Below are positions 53,515 through 63,312 of a DNA stretch of 64,000 nt, piece by piece (the stretch's first letter is position 1; every line of letters begins with the position of its first letter). Under the pieces are notes generated by a model. It ran no database searches. It was given only the letters and a program-made list of their open reading frames with translations, and was not told the DNA's origin. The DNA is from Pseudoips prasinana (Eukaryota; Arthropoda; Insecta; Lepidoptera; Nolidae). The position numbers were made by a program, and so were the translations under genes. The DNA lies in contig OX621263.1 in NCBI GenBank assembly GCA_951640165.1, positions 4,238,501 to 4,302,500 of the forward strand, read 5' to 3'.

Positions 53515-53990
53515 AGGGTTTCGTATCCAAAGGGTAAAACGGGACCCTATTACCAAGACTTCGCTGTCTGTCGGTCTGTCCGTCTGTCACCAGGCTGTAT
53601 CTCATGAAACGTGATTAGACAGTTAAAATTTTCACAGATGATGTATTTCTGTTGCCGCTATAACAACAAATACTAAAAAACTAAATAAAATAAATATTGA
53701 AGGAGGTGCCCGTACAACAAACGTGTATTTTTTCTCGTTTTTATAGATAACTAGCTGTGCCCCGCGGTTTTACCCCGTTAAACTTCATAAATTATAGCCT
53801 ATGTGTTAATCCAGGGTGTCAGCTAACTCCATACCAAATTTTATTAAAATCGCTCCAGCCGTTTAGACGTGCAGAAATAACAAACATACACACTCACAAA
53901 CTTTCACCTTTATAATATTAATGTGATAGTGTAATTGTACGGAACCCTTCGTGCGCGAGTCCGACTCGCACTTGGCCAGTTTTTTATGTA
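53515..53990 (+). mobile_element. GGTTCCGTA-type repeat split by a Helitron-like element
   Basis: GGTTTCGTATCCAAAGGGTA, GTCTGTCGGTCTGTCCGTCT, CACCAGGCTGTATCTCATGA, and after the Helitron GTACGGAACCCTTCGTGCGC with GAGTCCGACTCGCACTTGGC. It ends about 30 bp from the Rab P-loop exon. Confidence 0.8.
53751..53932 (-). mobile_element. Helitron-like element nested in the repeat above
   Basis: CTAGCTGTGCCCCGCGGTTT (3' end in reverse) to TTCACCTTTATAATATTAAT. Confidence 0.85.
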
Positions 53991-54018
53991 GTTTTAAAAG
54001 GTTTGTTCTCAGTCTTAC

Positions 54019-54146
54019 CTGTAATTTAACTCTGGCGCTCTCCAAATTGATGTTGCACGTAAAGAAGGAGGCTCCTATGGTGGGTGATATGTGCTTGGAG
54101 AACATCTTGCCTATGTACCGGACGACCAGACTGGTTTTACCGACTC
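54019..54146 (-). CDS. Rab GTPase, P-loop/switch I exon (first exon seen)
   Basis: Reads (G)VGKTSLVVRYIGKMFSKH, then ISPTIGASFFTCNINLESAR and VKLQ. VGKTS is the end of G1; the Thr of SPTIG is G2. Acceptor CTGTTCCAG, donor GTAAGA. All six exons seen give about 215 residues. The missing upstream exon should hold roughly the first 15-20 residues (strand beta-1 and the first Gly of G1) and lies to the right of 54146; I could not find it. Rab proteins direct vesicle traffic; this group acts mostly on endosomes. RabX1- or Rab22/31-type identity is possible but not settled. Confidence 0.93.
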
Positions 54147-54193
54147 CTGGAACAGATACAATTTATCTAAACTATTATATGAACAAACTAGCC

Positions 54194-54293
54194 AGGTTTC
54201 ACCCGCGTTAAATAAGTTTTGGCGTAATAGAGTAACAAACATACATCCATACAAATTATACTCACAAACTTTCGCATTTATAATATTAGTAGG
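54194..54293 (-). mobile_element. Helitron-like element, short
   Basis: CTAGCCAGGTTTCACCCGCG to TTCGCATTTATAATATTAGT; about 50 bp from the Rab exon. Confidence 0.65.
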
Positions 54294-54371
54294 ACCTCAA
54301 GCGGTTTTGGAAGTGTACGCCGGAATAGTTCGCAGATGGTAGATATTTCCTACTTACTTGACACTTATCGT

Positions 54372-54543
54372 CATATTTTGGACGGTTCACACAATATCTT
54401 TCTAAATTGTAGCCTATGTGTTATTCTGATGTATAAGCTATATTATTGTAAAGTTTCATTAAAATCCATTCAGTAGTTTTTACGTGAAAGAGTAAGAAAC
54501 ATCCATCCGTACTTACAAACTTTCGCATTTATAATATTAGTAG
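54372..54543 (-). mobile_element. Helitron-like element without intact 3' end
   Basis: AATTGTAGCCTATGTGTTAT, TCATTAAAATCCATTCAGTA, TTCGCATTTATAATATTAGT. Confidence 0.65.
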
Positions 54544-54655
54544 GTTAACAAACAAATTAATCTTGTGGGTGTGGTATAAGGCGATTAAGGGATTCACCAG
54601 GTAGTCGCGCAGCAGCTCCACCTGTGTACTAGCTACCACCTAACTGTGGTCACAG

Positions 54656-54892
54656 CGGACGGCCCTGTTGGCGTGGTTGGCAAATGATTGCTTTTCTCGC
54701 CGGAGGTCATGGGTTCGATTCCCACCCAGGACAGATATTTGTGTGCATGAACATGTCTGTTTGTCCTGAGTCTGGGTGATAAATATAAGTATGTAGTATA
54801 TCAATTATCTGGTTTCTACAGTACAAACAACAAGCTCTGCTTAGTTTTGGATCAGATGGCCGTATGTAAATAACGTTCCAGGATATTATTAT
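54656..54892 (+). mobile_element. tRNA-headed SINE (family 1), near full length
   Basis: GCCCTGTTGGCGTGGTTGGC, GTCATGGGTTCGATTCCCAC, body, GGATATTATTAT end. Confidence 0.85.
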
Positions 54893-55034
54893 AGCTAGAT
54901 GCTCTCACGGGTCCGTAACTGATAGGCGAGGTAAAGCCACCAAAGTGATTTAATTTCTGAGTGTATTCGAGGGCACGTTAAGCTGTCGGTCCCGGTTGTT
55001 GTCATTAGACAACAGTCTGAGCAACATGGGCTGT
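54893..55034 (+). mobile_element. 5S-rRNA-headed SINE, truncated
   Basis: AGCTAGATGCTCTCACGGGT, then CGGTCCCGGTTGTTGTCATT; the 5S-like box (AGATGGGTGACCGCC) is deleted. A Helitron-like copy begins directly after. Confidence 0.7.
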
Positions 55035-55035
55035 A

Positions 55036-55212
55036 TCCTACTAATATTATAAAGGCGAAAGTTTGTGAGTGTGTATGTTTGTTACTTCTTCACGTCTAAA
55101 AGGCTGGAGCGATTTAAATAAAATTTCGTATGGGGTCGGCTGACACCCTGTATTAACACATAAGCTATAATTTATTAAGTTTTATGCGGGTAAAACCGCG
55201 GGGTACAGCTAG
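55036..55212 (+). mobile_element. Helitron-like element, complete
   Basis: TCCTACTAATATTATAAAGG to GCGGGTAAAACCGCGGGGTA, then CAGCTAG and T. Confidence 0.85.
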
Positions 55213-55669
55213 TTTAAAATAAAATAGAGATCCCTACGAATATTACAATAACTAAATCTCGTCGTCCCGCCATTAAATAGTATATAGTGTTACTTGCAAA
55301 ATTGTTATGTCTGTGTATAAATAAATAAATTAAAGAAAAAGAAACCGAAAGTATCAACATATTGTGTATATAACTATTTCTGAAATATAACTTGACACGC
55401 TTGACATGTAAACTGGTCAATGAGTGGTGAGAACGTTACGAAAAGTGTGATAGTACGGTCGTTAGTACAGTAACGGTAGTTAAGAGGGAGATATAAATAA
55501 GTGAATGTACAAAGAGAGACAGAGAGAGTTAAGTTTCGTATATTACTGTAGGGGTGAGAGAGATGGGTGCGATCACACATTTTCTCTCTCTGTCTCTCTC
55601 TCCCTCTTAGCCAGTTACGTTTCGTATATCTCAGTTATACTTCAGTCACGTGGTCTAAGCACAATCGTT

Positions 55670-55757
55670 TTTTTAGGGTTCCGTACCCAAAGGGTAAAAC
55701 TTGAATACGTACGGAATCCTGTGCGCGAGGCCGACTCATACTTGGCCGGTTTTATTT
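55670..55757 (+). mobile_element. GGTTCCGTA-type repeat, internally deleted
   Basis: TAGGGTTCCGTACCCAAAGG joined almost directly to GAATCCTGTGCGCGAGGCCG and ACTCATACTTGGCCGGTTTT. Confidence 0.75.
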
Positions 55758-55765
55758 ATTAACTA

Positions 55766-55934
55766 CTAGATGTGCCCCGCGGTTTTACCCTCATTAAAAT
55801 TATAGCCTATGTGTTAATCCAGGGTATCAGCTATCTCCATACCGAATTTTATTAAAACCGCTCCAGCCGTTTAGCCGTGAAGAAGTAACAAACATACACA
55901 CTCACAAACTTTCGCATTTATAATATTAGTAGGA
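55766..55934 (-). mobile_element. Helitron-like element
   Basis: CTAGATGTGCCCCGCGGTTT to TTCGCATTTATAATATTAGT and AGGA. Confidence 0.8.
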
Positions 55935-56388
55935 TTTTGGTAATTTATTTATTTCAACAGTTACAAAACAAACATGTAGTTTTTAAGCCTAGCGTAACAT
56001 AAACGCATAAGAATTTTGACAGTACGCCAAGTCGTCGATATATCGTTATTAAAAAAGTGATTGTATAAAAAATACAACAACATAAGTAATAAAAAAAATT
56101 AATAATAAATTTAATAAATAAAAATAAAATAAATAAGTTTTGGTCATTCGAGCAAAACAGCCACAAAATAAAAGAACTCGACGCACTGTCTGTCTCACTC
56201 CTACGCGAAGCAATGCACATGACTGAGTCCTTGTTGACAACTTCCCAAGTTATGAACTTTTACAACAGGATCATTATTTTGCGTGTGCTGAGAGCCTTGA
56301 ATGTGTGTCGCAAAGGAATACAAAAAGTTCTTTAAAATATTAAGGAGTAGTGGGGTTGAAAAGTATATTGAATAATTTATTTATTCAC
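55935..56388. other. No gene seen
   Basis: AT-rich with A-rich runs; the overlapping short frames look like chance. Confidence 0.4.
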
Positions 56389-56390
56389 GA

Positions 56391-56640
56391 CGGTCACTGT
56401 AGCCTAGTTGGTAGTGCTCCTGCCTACGATGCTGGTGGGCCTGGGTTCGAATACCGGTAAGAGCAAATATTTGTGTGATAAGTACGAATATTTGTTTCTG
56501 AGTCATGGATGTTTTCTATGTATATAAGTATTTATCTATCTATATAAGTATGTATATCGTCGCCTGGTACCCATAGTACAAGCTTTGCTTAGTTTAGGGC
56601 TAGGATGATCTGTGTGACGTTGTCCCTAGATATTAAATTA
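56391..56640 (+). mobile_element. tRNA-headed SINE (family 4), copy 3
   Basis: GGTCACTGTAGCCTAGTTGG, CCTGGGTTCGAATACCGGTA (one B-box change), the shared body and TCCCTAGATATTA end. Confidence 0.88.
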
Positions 56641-56761
56641 TATTATTATTTATTCTTCTGACCAACAGCTATACAATGATAACAAATATATATATATAAG
56701 CGACAAAAAGCCAACAACAGGTCTTCGCGAATAGGTAATTTTATTTTGGTTATGGCCTAGT

Positions 56762-57060
56762 GTGAACATTCTTACAAAAAATAATAATAATAAGGTTGTT
56801 GATATGTGGGACATCGATTCGGCGGTCATTATACCGATTGTCGTTTCTGCTCATGGTTTGGTTGCCAAGAGCCTCGCCCGTCATCTTAAGAGGCTTGCGC
56901 TAGGCAGTTGGGTCAAGAGTCAGGTTCAGAAGGCAGTACTTTTAGAGACTGCACGTATTGTAAGGAAGTTGCTCTCTCTAGAGCCTTGATCATTGGTAGC
57001 ATGGGCCCTGATCTCGTTGCCGATGGGGCCTCAATTTTTTATATTTATAAATGTAATTAT
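56762..57060 (+). mobile_element. R2/R4-type LINE, C-terminal endonuclease end and 3' UTR
   Basis: MWDIDSAVIIPIVVSAHGLV, AKSLARHLKRLALGSW, VQKAVLLETARIVRKLLSLE-P-stop. It matches the fragment at 40085-40470 (IPIVIS.NGVIPKSL, KAVLL..ARIVRKFL). The 3' UTR has CATGGGCCCTGATCTCGTTG. Confidence 0.65.
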
Positions 57061-57174
57061 ATTTTTTCTTATTATTAATTATATTATTACCCCAAATATG
57101 CATGCCGTCTATTATTAGTTGGTACTAAAGGAAGATGAATAGGATTAGTTTATCTTGCTGCTGCTCAAAAGAAA

Positions 57175-57285
57175 AGACAAGTAGTATATCAGTTATCTGG
57201 TTTCCATAGTACAAGCTCTGGTTAGTTTGGGATCAGATGGCCGTGTGGGAATAATGTCCCAGGCATTATATTATTATTATCTACA
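57175..57285 (+). mobile_element. tRNA-headed SINE (family 1), 3' end
   Basis: AAGTAGTATATCAGTTATCT, AAGCTCTGGTTAGTTTGGGA, TTATATTATTATTATC tail. Confidence 0.8.
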
Positions 57286-57316
57286 TTTTAATGTCAATGT
57301 AATTATTTCATGTTAT

Positions 57317-57567
57317 ACTGCTGTGTGGTGACGGCGACAAATATCAGAATCAGAATATCATCACCCCATCTCATCCCGTGGGGGGCGTAGAAGTCGACCC
57401 GAGGGAATATCTACCAGAGGACGGGAAGCAGCTTCCTTCTGAGTACTACGACCATCATACTGCGATCGCCAACCCGCCTGCCAAGCGTGGCGATTATGGC
57501 ATATCCCCTCAAGATGATTCTTGAGGGAGGCTTGTCCAGCAGTGGACTTATTTAAGCTGTAATGATG
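57317..57567 (+). mobile_element. ACTGCTGTG-type short retroelement, intact with 16-bp TSD
   Basis: Starts ACTGCTGTGTGGTGACGGCG, ends TTAAGCTGTAATGATG. The 16-bp repeat AATTATTTCATGTTAT flanks it (57301-57316, 57568-57583). The right repeat is directly followed by the first base of another copy of the same element. Confidence 0.92.
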
Positions 57568-57583
57568 AATTATTTCATGTTAT

Positions 57584-57832
57584 ACTGCTGTGTGGTGACG
57601 GCGGTAAATATTAAAATATCATCACCCTGTCCTATCCCGTGGGGGCGTGGAAGTCGACCCAAAGGGAAATTTACCAGAGGAAGGGCAGCAGCTATTTTCT
57701 GAGTACTATGACCATCATAATGCAATCGCTAACCCGTCTGCCAAGCGTGGCGATTATGGCATATCCCTCCAAGATGATTCTCGGGGGGGATTTTGTCCAG
57801 CAGTGGACTTCTTATAGCTGTTATGACGATAA
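57584..57832 (+). mobile_element. ACTGCTGTG-type short retroelement, older tandem copy
   Basis: ACTGCTGTGTGGTGACGGCG, GTGGGGGCGTGGAAGTCGAC, GGGGATTTTGTCCAGCAGTG. It has more differences from the others than they have from each other. Confidence 0.88.
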
Positions 57833-58027
57833 AAATATGTCATGTCAGTTTTGACGCCATTATTCGCTTTGGAATTAAGTGTATTACTTCTGCCCCAAAT
57901 AGGGCTTCACCAATTCTTTAACCTCTGACATTGACCGAATTAAGTAAAGTATAGTCGGCGATCAACGAAGACAATTAGAAGTATAGTTTATTCTTTTACA
58001 GTTAGCGTAGGATGCTTTCAATGCTTC
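57833..58027. other. No gene seen
   Basis: Short unassigned stretch. Confidence 0.4.
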
Positions 58028-58437
58028 ACCGGACGATAGAATATATAATAATAATATCCATCTGATCCCAAACTAAGCTTGTACTATGGAAACCAGATAA
58101 CTGATATTTTACATATACTACTTCCCTTTTGTAAATACATACTTGGAAATCAAACCCGGTGGGAATCAAACCCACGATCTTTTCTTTTCTCTTTTTTTTT
58201 TAAAGGCAACCCCTGCACAAGGGTAGCTGATCCCTGTATCGCGGGGTACTTTAGAAACATATAATAGACGGACCCAAATTACAACCAGACTCAGAACAAC
58301 TATTTATGGGCCACACAAATAGTTGTCCGGCGCGGGACTCGAACCCGCGATACGAAGCGGCGAGGCGACTGTCTTAGCCGCTGCGCCACACTGCCTCCGG
58401 CGTGAAAAGCAAGCATTTGCCAGCCACGCCAACATAT
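58028..58437 (-). mobile_element. tRNA-headed SINE (family 1) split by a family-2 SINE
   Basis: The left part (ATCCATCTGATCCCAAACTA ... GGGAATCAAACCCACGATC) and the right part (CCTCCGGCGTGAAAAGCAAG, CCAGCCACGCCAACA) are one SINE. The interruption (58190-58392) falls next to the B box. Confidence 0.85.
58190..58392 (-). mobile_element. tRNA-headed SINE (family 2), copy 4, nested
   Basis: Reverse complement: TGTGGCGCAGCGGCTAAGAC, CGCGGGTTCGAGTCCCGCGC, body, and an A-rich tail (poly-T in the plus strand at 58190-58202). Confidence 0.88.
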
Positions 58438-58549
58438 AAGACTGGGACTTACTAAGACTACGAAATATGCACCCGGTACGATCGACAAAAGTGGTGCTTA
58501 TAATGTAGTTTTGCTGGTCGGTTGGTGTGGGGGTTAGTGATGGTTAAGC

Positions 58550-59200
58550 CAAAGGTCGAGGGTTACCATCGTCGATACGGCGCTTCACACATTGGTGGAA
58601 TGCCCAGCCTGGGAGAAACAGCGCCGTGTTCTCGGGGCTGCAGTGGGTTCGGTTGACATCTCGCTTGCACGGTGACCGAATTCATGGTCACAAGCGAGAG
58701 TGCCTGGAATATCGTCGCCACCTTTTGCGAGGAGGTGATGTTTGCAAAAGAGTTGGCGGAGCGAGAACGGGAGGCACTGTCTTCCCACCCAAGCCGGGCC
58801 AGGAGAACCGGGCGCCGGAGGGTGCATGTCGCCAATCTCCAGCCTCCATGAGGAGAGCCTGCGGGCGGTGGACTTGGGGCAGTCCACCGTCCGACCAGAA
58901 TAGGCCTGAGACGGTGGCGCGCCGTGTTCCCCGCGCGCCTCTCTTGAGAAGGGGGGCATGGGTGGCCCCATCGGAAGTGGGGCTCACTGAAAAGTGGGCC
59001 AGCGCCTGTCCAGACTGCGGTGAATGCACGAGCTAATCCCGTGGCCTAGACTGAAGGTGGCTGAGGAACACCGTGAGATTTTAGTCGGTAAACCCAGCCC
59101 TACCATCAGGCTTGGAGTCCGACATATACCGTCGCTTCCCAATGGCGGGTAGATCCATAAAGGATTTCCCCACGTTACATTAAAAAGGGGTCGGGGGTTC
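58550..59200 (+). mobile_element. R1-clade LINE, C-terminal end
   Basis: ALHTLVECPAWEKQRRVLGA with the zinc-knuckle-like H..ECPAW, then (shifted) SESAWNIVATFCEEVMFAKE and LAERERE. This matches the end of R1/TRAS/SART-type RT proteins as I know them. A GC-rich downstream part continues to about 59200. Frameshifts; dead. Confidence 0.78.
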
Positions 59201-59385
59201 AATCCACAGCCAGGAGAAATTTTGTGACGACTACGATTATTAGTTCTGTGTCTGGGGTAATTAATTTATCTATAATATTTATGTATTTAGGAGTATATAA
59301 GTATGTTTGTTAGTTGTCCGGTGGACATAGCACAGGCTCTGCCTAGATGGCAATGTGTTAGTTGGTCATAGATACTTAAATTGAT

Positions 59386-59450
59386 TTATCATAGCCAGAT
59401 GGTCTCGGCGATCCGTAAGTGATTGGCTTTGGTTAAGCAACTAGGCTTTA
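59386..59450 (+). mobile_element. 5S-rRNA-headed SINE, 5' fragment
   Basis: ATCATAGCCAGATGGTCTCG, GGTTAAGCAACTAGGCTTTA; stops before the AGATGGGTGACC box. Confidence 0.65.
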
Positions 59451-59734
59451 TAACCGAACGAATATAGTAAAAATAAAGTTCGTACTGTAGTAACAATTAG
59501 TTCAACCACTGCGCCATAGGTGCAATCAAATCGGTCATTAATCACCAGTCACCCCAATTATTCCGGTCAAACTACTTCCTCAGTTTTTTTTAATTATTTC
59601 ATAACTTAGGTTATCTATTTTTATATTATGTCGTCATGCGGTGCCGAGCTAAACAGGTTTCTTAACATTATCTTGTGTCAGAAGTTAAATATGCGTTTCG
59701 TAATATTATTTAAGAATAGCCATATGATACTAGA

Positions 59735-59840
59735 AGCCTCCTACACGGTGGACCGACGATCTTGTGCGGGTCGCGGGAAGCCACTGGATGCGGGCAGCGC
59801 AGGACCGGCTATTATGGAGGTCCTTGGGGGAGGGTCACCC
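59735..59840 (+). mobile_element. RTE-type LINE fragment
   Basis: TACACGGTGGACCGACGATC, GGATGCGGGCAGCGCAGGAC, GGAGGTCCTTGGGGGAGG; compare 37.34 and 60.75 kb. Confidence 0.7.
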
Positions 59841-60039
59841 TTGTTTGATAGAACAACTTTTGATATAATATTACTAAATCGAATTTTAGTTGCAATAAAG
59901 TCATTTCGAAGAATTATTCAATTGACCGAATAATTCATTGGTACATTTTTATTTAGCGTAATTATTTATTTGAACTAATTTCATTTAATTTCGCCGAATT
60001 TTCAAAATGCGACTCTTGCTACCAGTCAAGTAGGTTAGG

Positions 60040-60125
60040 TTAGGTTAGAACGGTGACCACAACAACGCGCGAGCCGAGCGAGCGAAGCGAGCGTGCCGCG
60101 GCAGCGGCCGGCGAAGCGCCACAAA
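60040..60125. other. CpG-rich block
   Basis: GTAGGTTAGGTTAGGTTAGA then GCGAGCCGAGCGAGCGAAGC and GCCGCGGCAGCGGCC; a telomere-like TTAGG run of three units stands beside it. Meaning unknown. Confidence 0.35.
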
Positions 60126-60369
60126 CTAATCTTTGTTAGAAAATAGACAGTATTATATAATATTTTTTAATTAAAGCAATATGATAATAGAATGTTATGA
60201 AGAAAAAAGTTCTGAATACCTTTTGATCATTAGCGCAAATGTTGTTATAGCAAATAAATATTCGATGAACTGAAAATTCTGTCAAACGATATTATACAAA
60301 GTGATGATTTTCTTAAACGTTGTTCGATTTACTAATATTATATCAAACGTTGTTCTATCAAACATGCGT

Positions 60370-60437
60370 GAACCCTTGGGGGAGGCCTTTGTCCAGCAGT
60401 GGACGTCTTTCGGCTGATATGATGATGATGATGATAT
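60370..60437 (+). mobile_element. RTE-type LINE, 3' tail
   Basis: TTGGGGGAGGCCTTTGTCCA, GCAGTGGACGTCTTTCGGCT, then (GAT)n. Confidence 0.8.
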
Positions 60438-60838
60438 GATACTTGAAGTTAAAAGACAAACGGATTTTTGTGTACAATTAGAACGCAGTTGGGTGTATAT
60501 GCACAACATTTGCCAAAGAGCAATGGAAAGGGCTATGATTGGAGTTTCCCTGCGAGATCGAATCAGAAATGCTGAGATCCGCAGGCGAACCAAAGTAACC
60601 GATATAGCCCGATGAATTGCCAAACTGAAGTGGCAGTGGGCAGGGCACATAGCTACGAGCTATGTGCCCTGCCCACTGCCACTGCCGACGGCCGCTGGGG
60701 CAGAAAGGTTACCGAGTGGCGACCACGAACCGGAAGACGCAGCGTGGGCAGGCCCCCTACAAGATGGACCGATGATCTTGTGCGGGTCGCTGGAAGTTGC
60801 TGGACAGCAGTAGGCGTCTTTCGGCTGATATGATGACA
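60438..60838 (+). mobile_element. RTE-type LINE, C-terminal part and tail
   Basis: QRAMERAMIGVSLRDRIRNA, EIRRRTKVTDIAR, KWQWAGHIA, then an intruding inverted repeat, then RWGRKVTEWRPRTGRRSVGR, PPTRWTDDLVRVAGS and the tail AGTAGGCGTCTTTCGGCTGA. The frame is broken by the hairpin. Confidence 0.88.
60629..60683. repeat. Perfect 26-bp hairpin, 3-nt loop, within RTE sequence
   Basis: AGTGGCAGTGGGCAGGGCAC.. at 60629-60654 is followed by ACG and its exact reverse complement at 60658-60683. Confidence 0.97.
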
Positions 60839-61039
60839 CAAATTTTTTTACGAATCGGTCAAGCAGTTTCGGAGGAGTTTGCAAACAAACACTGTGACAC
60901 GATAATTTGATATGTTAGATTCGCAATGCAAAGCGTAAGCGTGTTTTATGAGAACCTAGGACATCGACACCACATTTATATTACAGAAATGAGCTGCAAT
61001 TCGTCCAATAGTGTCACAATTGACAGATGACCTATAATC

Positions 61040-61223
61040 CCACTAATCACACTCATATTATAAGGGCGAAAGTTTGTGGGTGTGTATGTTTGTTACTTCT
61101 TCACGTCTAAACGGCTGGAGCGATTTTAATTAAATTTTGTGTGGAGTTAGCTGACACCCTGGATTAACACATAGGCTATAATTTATAAAGTTTAACGCGG
61201 GTAAAACAGCAGGGCACAGCTAG
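61040..61223 (+). mobile_element. Helitron-like element
   Basis: ACACTCATATTATAAGGGCG to GCGGGTAAAACAGCAGGGCA, then CAGCTAG. Confidence 0.8.
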
Positions 61224-61388
61224 TATACATATAAAATCAATTGCCATTAAAAGATCGGTTCACTAACAAGTACACACAAAGAACATGCAGCCCAATTGAT
61301 AACATATGAATGAATGAATGAATTCTTTATTTGCATTAATATAGGTACATTTAGATGGTCTTAAACTACGGTTCCACTATATTTAACT

Positions 61389-61434
61389 ATTTGTCGTGCA
61401 AATGTTTAACCACTTAAACATTTGCACGACAAAT
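61389..61434. repeat. Perfect 21-bp hairpin, 4-nt loop
   Basis: ATTTGTCGTGCAAATGTTTA.. at 61389-61409 and the exact reverse complement at 61414-61434 around CCAC. Confidence 0.96.
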
Positions 61435-61787
61435 TGTGTGTAAAGTGTGTCAAATTTTCACAAATATGACACATAATATATGTATGTAACATGTATTTTT
61501 GTCATATGTCCTCTCATGCAATTTTAATTCAACATACATAACTAAATATTTTACTTTATGTGTCTTCAATTAAATATTGCCCTAATCCATATTCTACGAG
61601 TTGTTAAGATTCACTAGTAAACTGAATTCTATAAAATACTACCAACATTATTTACGTTACACGCTGTTTTACAATGTGCGTGCGCATGTTAAAATCCCTC
61701 ATATTGCAATCTTTCAAAGTCGTTGAAATAAGAGTTTGCATTGGTTTAAACACCTTATATTAATGATAAACAGTCAAATTTGCGTTG

Positions 61788-61926
61788 TACAGACGCCAGC
61801 ACATCAAGCTACCCCTATCTGTCAAATTTATCCAATTGAAAGTGAACCTTATGCTTTTGGGATAAAGTTGAAAATCTATAAAATAAATTTGACAGATTGG
61901 GGTAGCTGGATGTGCTGGCGTCTGTA
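61788..61926. mobile_element. CAGACGCC MITE, copy 4
   Basis: TACAGACGCCAGCACATCAA to GGATGTGCTGGCGTCTGTA; well-preserved. Confidence 0.92.
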
Positions 61927-62000
61927 CAATATAAAGCGGCTACAAAGCAAATTAGACTACTTAAATTTTATAAGATTTAATATACGATGTAATTTAGTTA

Positions 62001-62232
62001 TGTTGGCGTGGTTGGTAGATACGCTGCCTTTCACGCCGCAGGTCGTGGGTTCGATTCCCACCCGGGACAGATATTTGTGTGCATGAACATGTCTGTTTGT
62101 ATATAAGTATGTATTTACAAAAGAAAAATAGTATATGTAGTATATCAGTTATCTGGTTTCCATAGTACAAGCTCTGCTTAGTTTGGGATCAGATGGCCGT
62201 GTGTGAATAATGTCCGAGGATATTATTATTCA
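62001..62232 (+). mobile_element. tRNA-headed SINE (family 1)
   Basis: TGTTGGCGTGGTTGGTAGAT, CGCAGGTCGTGGGTTCGATT, then body (about 30 bp missing after CTGTTTGT) and GGATATTATTATT. Confidence 0.88.
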
Positions 62233-62384
62233 TGTTGAATGCTTGCACTCGAACCGTATGATCAGTCTCGACAGCTCTTATCGTACAAGGTATCATCCGG
62301 AGAACAAGCTACTGTGTCTTATCAATCACATATCAGGTACCTAGATAAGATTAAGCGTAGGTATGGAACTCGAACCAACCGATA

Positions 62385-63070
62385 CTTCGCCCGTTTGAGT
62401 ATGTTTCGCCGGACTGTCTCAACTGGGCCGTGTTGAAACCGGTAGTATATGAACCCGCTGAGTTTGTTTCGCTGGGTCTTCTCAGTTGGGGCGCATTGGA
62501 TCCGATGGTAGCATTAAAGAGCTAACGTCGTTAAAAACACAAGGTCCGTCATAATAATAATACTGAATTCGTACCTTAATATAGACAGAACCATTCAAAC
62601 AATATGTAGTAAAATATAGCTTATACTTTAAATTTCGATAATTAAACCTAGACATTATCTCCTTGCCAATAACTTAATACAAGCTAGCTAAATATCATAT
62701 ATATATTATCCTAACTAATATTATAAATTCGAAAGTAACTCTGTCTGTCTGTCTGTTACTCTTTCACGCCAAAACTACTGAACGGATTTGAATGAAATTT
62801 GGTATACAGATGGTCTAGACCCTGAGAAAGAACATAGGCTAATTTTTATAGTTAGGATAACACATAGGCCATATTTTATAAAGTTTAACGCGGGTAAAAC
62901 CGCGGGGCACAGTTATATTAATTAATTATTTAAATTTCCGTGTACCTAAATATTTATATGTAACTAGAAATAATTATGTATACTTATATTACTACAAACA
63001 TGTTCTGACTATTTACAAGCGATTTTTTAAAGTCTACGTGAATAAAAAACCTTTTTTATTTTATTTATTT
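62385..63070 (+). repeat. Dispersed repeat (GTTTCGCCGGAC ... ACGTGAATAAAAAACC) split by a Helitron
   Basis: Same series as 48440-48905; broken at 62709-62915 by a Helitron-like copy. Confidence 0.8.
62709..62915 (+). mobile_element. Helitron-like element, nested
   Basis: TCCTAACTAATATTATAAAT to CGCGGGTAAAACCGCGGGGC; CTAG is changed to TTAT. Confidence 0.78.
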
Positions 63071-63312
63071 TTTTATTCGTACTCGCCGGACGAGAGTACG
63101 ACCGCGAGCACCTACGCCCTCCATGACCCTTAGTTTGCATCGAATCGGTAAAATTCCCCCTCCGAACCTATATCGGAATGGAGGCCAGCGTCACGTATTA
63201 ACGTAGAGCGAAAGTTGCACAAAACATCCCTAAACTGATACGCCCTCTCTTGCATCTCCCCGCCAGTAACCATATATTCACACCATACACTACCCCTATT
63301 CCTAATTCCTTG

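Noticed and set aside
54590..54650. Exon-like minus-strand frame (VELLRDYLVNPLIALY) near the Rab gene
   Set aside because: It has AG before and GT within, but does not resemble a Rab N-terminus and no family match is evident; too short to support.
58563..59036. Long minus- and plus-strand frames of 110-136 codons
   Set aside because: They are GC-rich shadow frames of an R1-clade LINE end.
60040..60070. Telomeric insertion (TTAGG)n
   Set aside because: Only about three units (GGTTAGGTTAGG) are present; too short to claim.
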